From the NCBI GenBank assembly GCA_905221615.1, contig CAJNDT010001269.1:62001-126000 (forward strand): a stretch of 64,000 nucleotides of DNA, in the 5' to 3' direction. Numbering within the stretch: position 1 is the stretch's first letter; the number at the start of each line of letters is the position of its first letter. Position numbers and translations under genes: made by a program. The notes under the pieces are model-generated. The model was given only the letters and a program-made list of their open reading frames with translations. It made no database searches and was not told the origin of the DNA. This DNA comes from Symbiodinium sp. CCMP2592 (Eukaryota; Sar; Dinophyceae; Suessiales; Symbiodiniaceae). Positions 44,885-55,100 of the stretch are shown here, one piece after another.

Positions 44885-47600
44885 CTAGTAACGAGCGTGG
44901 TCTGTTGCCTCTTCTTTCTTAGGAAAACCTGGTTCAAAATCAAAATCATACCAGTCCAGCCCAAGCTTCCTGATAGCAGTCGGTGAATGAACGGCCGCAA
45001 GGCCACCTCCACAGCAGGAAACAGCACGGATGGGCCCTTGGCTAAACTGGGACACGTCCGAGTAGACCCGTGTTGCGTCCGTTGATTGCAACTCCAAGAA
45101 GGAAGAAAACCGACAGTGCGCAATGTCAGCTGCACCTGGGCTCTTGTGAATTTGACTCACCCTTAGTTATGTAAGGACCCACAGTACTGAAATCCCTAGG
45201 TGTTGGTCCAAGCATCGCATGTTCTTCCCTATATCTCTTCAGTATAGAAACTCGAACAAAGTGCCTGAACAAGAACCCGGGGCGAAGCAATCGGATCGAC
45301 TTTGGTGTAGAGCCAGCCAAAACAAGGTCCCCCTGGCCACTGCCACCGAGAAAACTCCCCGAAACGTTCGCCAGAAGGATGCAGAACGGCATGATCATGT
45401 CGCCTAGGCTGAGCGGCTTCTGAAGTTTAAGGTTCCATAGAGGTTGAGGGTTCTTGGAGAGAACTCGTGCCAAACAGTAAAACGTAAACCTCCGTCTAAA
45501 CCCTAAAGGCCCTAGACGTTAAAACCGTGAACTCCATGATCAGTTTTCGGCCTGCACAGGATTAAGCACCAGGAAGCCAAAGCCTACAATTCCAGAACGC
45601 ATTACTTACCAAGACTATGCTGCAGTAGCAACTAATCCCTCTGTGTAGCCTTGCACATTCTCTTTCCGGCCGATGGCGTCTGCCGACAAGTTGTAAAAGA
45701 GGCAATGACCTCGGAAAACGAACAACAACAACAACAACAACAAAGCACGGGGCAGAAGGTCCCGCAGACAAGGGGAGGAGGATGATGCAAAACCATCTGG
45801 AAAACAAAAGTCGAAGTTCTGGGACGCTCATCCCTGAGGCCTTGTCCGTTGCCAATATCGGGCACTGCCAGAATGTCGTCAGACAAAGCCACGATTGAGG
45901 TGCCAACAGCCGCAGAAGGGAGGTTGCCCAAAACAGCTGACTGCCAATCCCCACGAGGAGTGGAGTTTGTCACGAAGTACAAGGCAGAATACTCCGGGTG
46001 CGATCGGTTTGGGGCCATGGCAACAACTCCATTTCCGATGCTCACGACAGCACGCGCGTAGCCGCCCAGTGTGCCCAGAATGTTCTGCCATTCTTCAGGA
46101 GAGCCCTTGCTGACCGAAGAATAGTTGAAGAAATAATAGGTGTCGCCTGGGTTCTGGCTGCGGATTTATAGCTACCATACTACGGACAGTGTTCGTTTAC
46201 ATGTTTGTCACCAAAAGTGTGTCTGAAGGCCAGGTTCATTAACACCCAGTCGCTGTAGACCATCAATCCTTGGTGGCCCCAAGAGAACAGGTCGGTCACG
46301 AGCTCGGAGCCATCGTTAACCTGAGCCGTCGTTAAATACCTGAGCGCTTCTCTAAGTGAGACCTCCAACCCTAGAGCTTGTTATTCAAAAAGAGCCACCC
46401 TGAGCGGGTCTCCCAACGGGGAGGGAGGTGCGGACAGGTGGAGCTGTAAAAGCCAAATTGACCATATGGAGGCAACCACAAGAAGGTTCCTGGGCGGCTT
46501 GAACACGCTGTGGGCTGTGGAGCCTTCTGCGGGCCTAGAAGGGGCACTGGCTGTTGCATACTCGGTAAAGTGCGGCTAAATTCTTGCAACGACTCCCTGG
46601 CAACGACAGCAGGGCTGTCGGCATCTCATCTGACAGCGGCAGAGGCCAGGAGATCATTTCACCCAGAAGACCATGCATGACAGGAATGATGTTGATTTTG
46701 GTTGCCGAAAGCACAACCAAATAATCAAATCCACCTGCAATGTCTGCAAAGCCTGAGTTTTGGTTAACGGACTTGACTTAGTTGCCAGACCAAGCGAACA
46801 TTCCATGCACCGACTATCCCTGTTGCAGTAGCTATAAACAAGCTCTTCATTCAAGACCCTATCAAACCTTCAATTGCAGACCCAGATCATGCTTGTTTGC
46901 TTGAGGAAACGCCTACCTCATTCAGCTCCAACAACGAGGACAGCATACTCTTTGCGACAGAATGTGCAACCCGGTCAATGCTACCTTCCAAAACTTAAGT
47001 GAGTTAACATGAGCTAACACCCCCAACACCCTTACAAGCCCTTGGCAACCTCAAATGCTTTGATCAGCGTCCTTAAAAACAGTTGACGAACAAGAGCGAA
47101 GAAGCCAGTCACTAGTGGCGCTCCTTCGCAAGCATCACGAAGAAGTAATCTTGAGGCCTGTGCCTGGGTTCTTCTTTGGGCACTTGCGGGCCCTTATAGA
47201 GCACTTAATGGTCGTTTTCCATGAAGGGTTTTTGGCAAGCTAAAGCTGAAAGAGGTCAAGTCACATGACGTCACATGACCAGCCGGGATATACGGAAGTA
47301 CTATACTTTCGCACTATGGCAGTTTGAACTTAGGCTAGCTTCCTGCCCAGGTGCGGTGGGCCGAGCTCCTTCGACAAGGGCGGCTGCTTTGAACACCGAG
47401 ATGTTCAGGTGACAAGCACCGAAGGAGCTGGACTTCGTAGCGATGGCCAAACCACCACCAGAAAGCGTGACAAGCTCGGCGAAAGAATCCGTGGCATGGT
47501 CCATGGAGAGGTTTCCAAGAAGAACACTTGAAATGCGATCTCCTCACGGACCCGGTCCAGCAATGACAAAACAAGGCTTTTGGACATGCGGCCGTTAGCA
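44885..47600 (-). CDS. Beta-propeller-like multi-exon gene, unknown function
   Basis: Several minus-strand frames repeat one pattern: a V/I..sGGGlAva stretch, about 12 residues, then an aromatic (YvF/F) strand. Examples 5'-3': LVTLSGGGLAIATKSS...LNISVF (about 47500-47350); GGFDYLVVLSATKINIIPVM (near 46730); ELVTDLFSWGHQGLMVYSDW (46330-46201); VVSIGNGVVAMAPNRSHPEY with SALYFVTN, then IVALSDDILAVPDIGNG with STFVFQM (46153-about 45802); GSGQGDLVLAGSTPKSIRLL (about 45400-45300); RAVSCCGGGLAAVHSPTA (about 45030-44960). This resembles FG-GAP-type propeller blades by inference. The junction 46201/46153 keeps phase across a GT-AG intron of only 47 bp. Other junctions are unresolved and at least one looks like a frameshift, so this may be a decaying gene. 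Confidence 0.45.
45718..45744. repeat. AAC trinucleotide microsatellite
   Basis: About seven AAC/CAA units in a row. Confidence 0.9.
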
Positions 47601-47609
47601 TGTAATTGA

Positions 47610-48720
47610 AAGTTTTAGGCAGCGCTCGCTTGGCTTAAGTCCTGAACACTAACGCCTAGTTAACATGCACCCTGCGATCCTCCTTTCGACGTCCGCAAGA
47701 TCACAAAGCGACATCCTGTGCTTGGAGTCCAGGTGCCTGAACTGTTCTTGTAGGGTCCTGTAAACCGAGTATAGCTTTTTCAAATTTCTAGAAGGATGTT
47801 ATGCTGAATTCCCTTCTGCTCTATCTTCCTAAGAACATACTTTGCTCATGGTTTCTTTCTAGAGATCCCTTCCAAGAACCCCTAAACCCTCCCTTTGGGT
47901 ACTTGGACTCTAAAAAGCCTAAACCCTTATGGTACCCTTCTAGGAACCCTTATGGGAACCCTCAAAAAAGGGCGGTCCAGGCGCAGGCTTGCAGTGCGAG
48001 GCCGCCTTGGACTGGCGCGCTGCGGCCGATCCTCGGCGGGGGTTTCTCGGGGTGTTGCAAAGCAGGGCAAAGCAGGGCAGGTCTCCGGACTTTACGGCTT
48101 CTGGGGGGCTTCGACGGCGGGGACAAAAAACTGTTTCAAAAGCTTCATGCACTCCGAACTACGACAGCGACAATCATGTCACTCTCTCAGCTCGTCTTTC
48201 CACATGTGCTTTGCACACGTCTCCAGCCGGAAGGCTTTTAGTCCCGCGGCGTAGAGCTGGAACACAAAACAAAACAACCAGAGATCGGTTTGTGAACATT
48301 TTCTCCTTAAGCTCTACATCCTACGGTGAGCCCTAAGCCCTCCGATGGGTTTGTAGTACGGGTCTTGAAAAAAGGAGACCTGTTGTGGTTCTATTCTTTG
48401 AGAGTTTTCGTTAGGGCTTAGAGTTTTGGTGGGGTTTTTTAGGATTTAGGATCAGAGCTCTCCGAGTTAAGGCCCTTCCAACCAAAGGATATGAAAGGGT
48501 AGAGCATGAGTTCTAGGTTTGTTTGTATATGTGCGCGTGTTTGTGTATGTGTTAATTTTGTGTGAGTGTGTGAATTCTGCTTTCTGTTCAATAAATTGGC
48601 TATCTTGTTAATGCGTGTCTTGGTTCTATGTCTGCTACATCTTTGGAAACACGGCTTGATACTTAATATCAAAGACGTACTGTTTTGGTTTTTCATTTCA
48701 TACTTCAAATTATCGTTCAA
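47610..48720. other. Intergenic DNA
   Basis: No gene supported. The plus-strand open frames around 47800-48330 read like translated repeat or intergenic DNA. A GTGTGT-type run lies near 48520-48575. Confidence 0.4.
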
Positions 48721-48727
48721 GGGGTGC

Positions 48728-48945
48728 ATTTGAGATATATGATGAGAATTGGAACCGCCAAATGAGGTGGTGTGTTTTCAGATATATGATGAGTCGGAAT
48801 CGCCAAATGCGGCGGCGCGGTTAAGAGATATGCTGAATCGGTACCGCCAAATGAGGGGGCGCGTACAAGAGACGCAATTGCCCCATAAAAGGGGGGGGCA
48901 TGTTTAAGAGATATGATGAACCGGAATCGCGAAACGAGAGGCGAC
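48728..48945. repeat. Imperfect ~45-58 bp tandem repeats
   Basis: At least four units begin AGATAT(AT)GATGA, continue with TCGGAATCGCCAAATG or a variant, and end with a G-rich GGCGGCG-type block. The unit near 48868-48905 is degenerate (GGGGGGGGCATG). No coding meaning seen. Confidence 0.7.
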
Positions 48946-48949
48946 AGGG

Positions 48950-51670
48950 TCGTCGCTCCTGGTTTCGAATGAGCGCAGACACAGGGGGACCGCAGAACCG
49001 ACAGCAACAAAAATCACAGAAGAACATAAATGTCACAAATTACGTTTGCGTCCATGTGCAGGGCCCTTGTTAGAAGAGTGACAGTCCTCTGCTGGAAAGC
49101 CCAGCAAAGAGGGATGCTCATTCAAGGAACTCTGCTCTTAAGGCATGTTCAGGGGCGCTCGCAGGGGTCTAAGGTTTCTGTTTTTTTTGCTGACCTCTTC
49201 CCAGATACCGTAACCTTATGGCTTTCATCGAGCATGTAGCAGTGGGGTTGGGAGGCATCTACGGTTGAGGGTCTGAAAGTCGAGCAATAAGTTTGAACCA
49301 AAACGATTCAAGCACCATGCACGAAATTTCTCTGACTTTCATCGCAACAGCGCCTGACTGCGCATCCGCACTGGGTGTGATTCCAAATCCTAAAAAAGCA
49401 GTGAACTCCGAAGGCTTGACCGAAACGCGAAAGATCCTTCATGTCTCAACCCTACACTCTAAAGATCCGGAAGCCCTAAGCTCTTCTTTAACCTTAAAGC
49501 TGAAGGCCGTCTAAGCCAAAGATGGTCAGCATGCCTCAACACCCTGAAAGTTGAAAGTGGGTGAAGTTGGGGTGCGTATGTTTGAAGACTACCGTGCACT
49601 CACGAGCTGGCTGCCCGCACGCTGGAGCTGCCCAGCAACCTTTTACACCCACACCAGGCAGCAATGGGTGGAGCCCGTGCAGGGCGGCAGGGTTTAGGGT
49701 TGAGGTTCAGGGTTTACGAAGAGAGTCGTCCAGTAATTCGTCCAGGCTGTCCAGTGTGAGGTTGGCGTGTGTCCGCGTTGGACGGCCTCCCAGCTCCATA
49801 GGATGACCTGAAGGGGCTGTTGTAGGGTGTAGTTCAGGGTGTAGGGTTCCTCGTTTAGTAAGCTTCCGACCTGTCTTCTTACAGTGTGTTGAAGTTATAA
49901 AGGGTTCCTTTCAGAACCTCAAGGAACTCCTTGGATGTAAGGAAATATTGCCTCGAAATTATAGCATATTGCTACTGCAAGGTTTTCTAGCTTGGAGCAG
50001 TTTTCTGAGGAATCTGAACATTGAGCAAGGGCAGCCGAGCTTAAACGAAGCAGTCTCCGAGACAGCACTGAGCAGTAGAGGAGCTCAGGCTTCAACTTGA
50101 ACAGGCCCGAGACTTTAGGCAAAGTTACCCAGAGAGCTCAATACCCTTTAATTAAGGAATATGACATAAACTATTTAAGGCTTCATTGCTTCATGTTATG
50201 ATTAAGGCTCCTTGCCAATCCGCTTTTTGCAGCGAGGCCACGCCATTCAATCTCCAAGAACGTCCAGAGCCCAATCAAAAATACTTTATAACAGTACAAT
50301 ACTACTGATGATGATACTAATACTATGAATAATCTTAAAGAATAACAAGAAGAACACTAATACTAATGAGACTCACACCAATGATTTCAAAGGTTTGAGC
50401 ATATCCAATTATGTTCCGGTTTTTCGGGCCGGTCCTGCGGCTTCTTCCCAGATGCCAGAAGGCTTCAAAGGCCCCACATTACTACTAGTTTAGGGTTTTT
50501 CCCACCCGCCCAGCTGGGGGTTAGGGTTTAGCCTTTAGGGTTTGGGGTCCTATTGCTGCTACGAAGACACTTACAACGAAACTTGCCATTGCCGTTGTTA
50601 TCGCTACTGATGATGCCCATGCCATTGCCATGACCATTGCCATGGTCACCTGATCATGACCATGACCACAATTTCGCCCATGTCTGTGCCTGTGACTATG
50701 AGTCTGACTGTGGCTGCAACGATGGCTCTTACTCCTGCTCCTGCTCCTGCTCCTACTGTTTACTATTACTATTTGTGAAAGACGCCCCGGGCAAGAAATA
50801 GTTCCGTGTGCATTGATTTGAGCTAGGGGGGCCGCATTCTGGAGCGTTCCACATGAAAAGCCCCGCCTTCTTGAGCAGGGACTGCAATAAACCCTGAAAT
50901 CGTCAATCCCAGAAATCCCAAAAATGGGAACCGTGTAGAACGTGCAATACTACACTACAAAAGCCTACACCTGTAAACCCCAAGTCCCGCCTCACCCGTC
51001 AGCACCAGAGCCAGGCCCTCACTTAGCTCCCAGATGTTAGGGTCCTGTCGGAGAAGTTTGGGAATTGCGGGGCTTTAGGGTTTAGGGTCGAGGCTTTAGG
51101 GGAGTTGAGGGTTCTAGGGTTTGGGGGAGCTTGGGGTGGGGAGTTTGGCCCAAGCCCTGAGCACCAAACTAAATTTCACACGGTGGGCTTACATGTTACA
51201 TGAGCCCGGGGACATGTGGGCAAGGTCCAAGCGGATCAATATTAAGCCTTGCCCAGAATTCCAGGCTTCGCGGGCGCTTGCCCGGGAATTCCTGAAACTC
51301 AACTCCTGATGTGGGGGTCCTACTGCTGGTTCGTGTCCTGATGCGCAGGACTTTGCACGCGCACATTACGCTACATCGTCCAACCGACCCTGGGAAGCTT
51401 GCTGTAACACCAGCTTGAGACCCTATCTGCGTGGGGGATTGATCTCGACTTGGTTGCTGCTCTCCCCACCAGAGCTGTAATGAATGTAGGTGTGGCTGGC
51501 TAGCACTCTCCACAGACTGGACCCTGTCTCTCCCTCTTACTTCCACACGTGCAATCCTATGCAGGCAGAACCGGCGGCCGTTCCTTTTGCACTCACTGCC
51601 GGCGGCGGTTCGTCTGTGCAACGGGATAGCTCTGATTGCTCAGGATAGAAGACACATATAGCACTTAGCT
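48950..51670. other. Non-coding stretch
   Basis: No gene supported. CCATTGCCATGA-type hexamer repeats lie at about 50585-50760. Telomere-like tracts lie at 49685-49715, 50496-50545 and 51060-51130. The minus-strand frame 51196-51621 has no recognisable relatives, although it lies just downstream of spliced-leader-like sequence at 51682-51692. Confidence 0.4.
51060..51130 (+). repeat. Degenerate TTTAGGG telomere-like stretch
   Basis: Reads GGCTTTAGGGTTTAGGGTCG then TTTAGGGGAGTTGAGGGTTC and TAGGGTTTGGGG. Confidence 0.75.
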
Positions 51671-51681
51671 ATGGGCATTGA

Positions 51682-51692
51682 CTTGAGCCAAA
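51682..51692 (-). promoter_or_regulatory. Spliced-leader-like relic
   Basis: The minus strand reads TTTGGCTCAAG, an exact 11-nt match to the end of the dinoflagellate spliced leader; bases further 5' do not match. The next minus-strand open frame starts at 51621. It could mark a retroposed mRNA or be chance. Confidence 0.35.
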
Positions 51693-51726
51693 CGTTGCGT
51701 TGGCGGTCACATAGAAAGGTAAAGAT

Positions 51727-51781
51727 GAGGGATGCGTAGCATGCCCCCTAGAGTCGAGGGACGCGTAGCGTGCCCCCTTCT
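51727..51781. repeat. Tandem duplication of ~27 bp
   Basis: GAGGGATGCGTAGCATGCCC is followed about 28 bp later by GAGGGACGCGTAGCGTGCCC, both ending in CCCT. It lies about 350-400 bp downstream of retroelement 2's last stop codon. Confidence 0.75.
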
Positions 51782-52123
51782 CTTGCACTTTACACGGTCT
51801 TGCTCACAGCTCTTATAGTGACACCTTAGAACTTGACAAGGCATCGCAGTCCGTTCGCACCCCCCATGAGTTGCGTCTCCGACGCTGCTCACCCGGAAGA
51901 TGGCACGATAGGACAACAGAAAATGTTCCGCCGCAACGTTGACATTGAAAATCAGAGCTTTGCATCCCAATTAGAAACGTTGTGACACTCATCTACGTCA
52001 GTAACGATCCCCTGAAATGACAAACGAATCAGGCGTCACCGAAGAAAGAAGCATTCGCGATGGCATTCCATGGGCGAAGCTCAGAGGTCACGAACTGAGA
52101 GGCGAGGAAGACCAAGCGTTGAT

Positions 52124-55100
52124 TCACCTCCATCTTCGCGTGGTCGCAGGATCGCGGTCCCAGGGCCGGAGGTTTTCCTCTGGATACTGTTCCCGATGCT
52201 TTCCCTTGTCCTTGCCTTTGTTTCGGCCTTTGCCGGCGGTGTAGTCGTAGTAGGAGTTGGAGTTCCAGCCTCCATGTTGCTCACCTCCGGTTCTCCCACG
52301 CCCTTTTGAAGGTCCCTTGGACGAAGAAGCGCTTTCACGTTCCTCCGTAGTGACAGGCGTGTCCAGGATGGAAGTACCACCTGGAGGGAGATAGTCAGCG
52401 GCCGAAATGTGGTGTAGGGCTTCAGTACGCTTGGTCGTCGGGTTTTGCTGTCTCTCAGCCTTGGATCTGTTCAATCTGTCCATGAAATGCGCAGGCATTT
52501 GCACACTGTGGTCCACCAGCAAGCCGATGGTCTGGACTGACTGATCAGAATGAGTCAGCAGAATACCGACGGGGTCGATGTACAAGAAGTCCACCGGTCC
52601 AGTTGGCGTTGGTCGTAGCACTGAGAATTGTTGGTGTCCCGTCACCATTGGAATCACCTCGCACAGGACGTTCAGGCAACAAAAGTGCATAGCCTTCACA
52701 TCTTCATCCCTTTCGCTCTTCAAGTAAGTAGTAGGGTTGAAGTTGTCCCTGCCAATTCCCATCATGTTGGCTCCCCGTGTAAGCAACGAAAGCATCTGGT
52801 TCGTCCGGAAGCGCTTCAAGGTGTAAGTCCCGTTGGGATCATACTGCTTGAGGTTCTCAGGCTCCTTGGCAAAGCGAATGATCTCCTCATCAGTCACATC
52901 CTTGCTCACACCCGTTTCCCTATCCACTGCCGCCAAAGATCCCCACTTTCCGAGCACATCATAGCGTTGGCCAAGTGCGAAACTTTCCCTCATCTGGAAC
53001 AACGGCATAGTCGCCCACTTTGCGAATCCTGACCAAGCCTTGTAGATGGATCTGCATACCACGTATGCCATGTACGAAAGAGCGGTCATGTTCGCGTCAA
53101 TGCAATGGGCATTTCGCTTTCCAGAATAGTAGGATGGCTGCATGGCGGTACGTGCAAGTTGTAGCTCAGGATCGATGTTCAAAGACTGGCCGGTAACGAA
53201 GACGGGACGACGTTCCTGTGCGATTGCTTCTGGAACTGCGTCATCAAAGTCCTCTCCTGGCTCTATGTCCATTTCTTCATCAGGTTCCTGTTCCGGATCG
53301 TCCTCCGCGATGACAGATGGTTCTGGGATTTCCTCAGGTTCCGCAACGGTCTCTACCTCCATGGCTTCCTGCTCCTCTTCGGGCGCCTCAGGCACTGCGG
53401 CTGCTGCGGCTTCCATTGTCTGAGCAATGAAGTCACTGGGGATCTCCGTAGGAGTCTCCCGTTGTGGAGAACCTTGGTAATATCCGCTCGAAACGAACTG
53501 TGACCAGCAAGACGTGCATCGGGAGAAACATGCTGGAACAATGTTGTAGCATGCCGGGCATACCCTCATTCTCCGTCCATCCTCGTCTCTGCGTAGGTCT
53601 TCGGGTCGCCAATTCTTGATGACAAACTTGATTCCTTTGTCCATGTAGTGATGCCGAACCGTGTTCTCCCTGTGGGACTCCAGGACAGTCGTGAGGTCAC
53701 GAATGATCTGCTCCTTGCTTGTGTCGTGGGGTCCAGGAGGCATCTCGCAAAGCAATTCCATGATCTTGCTTGGCGTTCGGTATCTCTCGAACTCAGGAAG
53801 CAACGGTGATGCATTGTAGTCCAACACCAACTCTTTCTCCAACCGTTCATCGTAGATCTTTTCCACCAGAGCGAAAGAGTGTGTATCTCGAGGATCCGGG
53901 ACGCAAAACCATACCTCCTTGACGAAATGGAAAGGTATCGTTCGACCAACGATCATGATGCCGCTGTCTGTGATACGTCCATCCTCTCGTGCAAGGTCCT
54001 GCGATGGGACATGAAGGACCGCCAATGGCATGTGCTTGGCGTCTCGTCCATGTACTCGCATCTTGGTCGTTGCGTTCCGGTGATCGAACGGCGCAAACAC
54101 CCCCCAATAGCTGTGGAGTCTGCCACCTTGGTTGCCTCGGAATTGGCGCCTATGGTCGAAGTCCCCGTCGGGGTCCTCCGAACCAGGCATGATGCCTTGC
54201 GTGACAATGGAATCCAAGTTGCGGCATGCCGTAGCGTGGAACGCACCTCCAAGACGTTGCAAGAGGGTCATAGATGGAGATATTGCGAACCTGTTCTTGT
54301 CCAACTGAAGCAAGTTGTTCTGGGGATCTGAGTGCGCAGAGTGACCACTCGTAGCCCGAACTGCCCATGGCTTCACCCAGCCGTTGCATATGTTCAGGTA
54401 CCTCTGGCCATGCCGGCAATGATCGTTGTTCTGGATCTCCGTGATCTGGTCCTGAACCGATACCAACCTGTTCGAACCTGCTGATCCAAGAACTTCCGTG
54501 CCGGGGTCCTTCACTCTCACACCCAGGAACTGCAACCGAATCTTGGCCTTGTTGCGTTTCGTGGCTGCAATCATGTTCCCTTGGAACAATAGCTGAAGTC
54601 TTTCATTGTACACTCTCTTCTTCTGTTGCTCATCGGTCCTTGAGACCGCTTCGGTGATGCGTCTGCTTTCATGGGTCCATAGTGGCTCATGCCTCACCAA
54701 GTCTTCGATCATCACCCACCCTCCTTCATCACATTTGATGACACTGTTGAATGCCACCTGGCACCTGTTGTCAAGCCATTCCGAGCCTGGGCGCCTGGCG
54801 ATTCTGTGGCGCAAGTCAGATTGGATGCATGATAGCGCCCAATCCGCGTTCAATCTGCGCTGACGGGTGATGTTGCGAAGGACAACTTCGTTCACGAGGT
54901 CCCATCGATTGTTGATGAAGCTTGCACCTTTTGTTGGGATCAGGTCGAGAATCCCGCACCGGATTGGCCTTCCGCCGCCGATGGATTCATAGCCTGCATT
55001 GGTGTAGCTATGAGTGTTGTCATCGTAAGCAAAGCTAGGACGGTCTCCTCGTTGAGGTAGGCGTCGGTCGCGATGGTCCGAAAGCTGCTCAATGATGTCC

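Noticed and set aside
44539..45135. 198-residue Pro/Gln/Asn-rich frame
   Set aside because: Its second half is translated GTT/GGT repeat; only the opposite-frame segment near 44.9-45.15 kb looks like protein.
48728..48945. CRISPR-like spaced repeats
   Set aside because: Units are imperfect and of variable length, with no unique spacers and no cas genes; the genome is eukaryotic.
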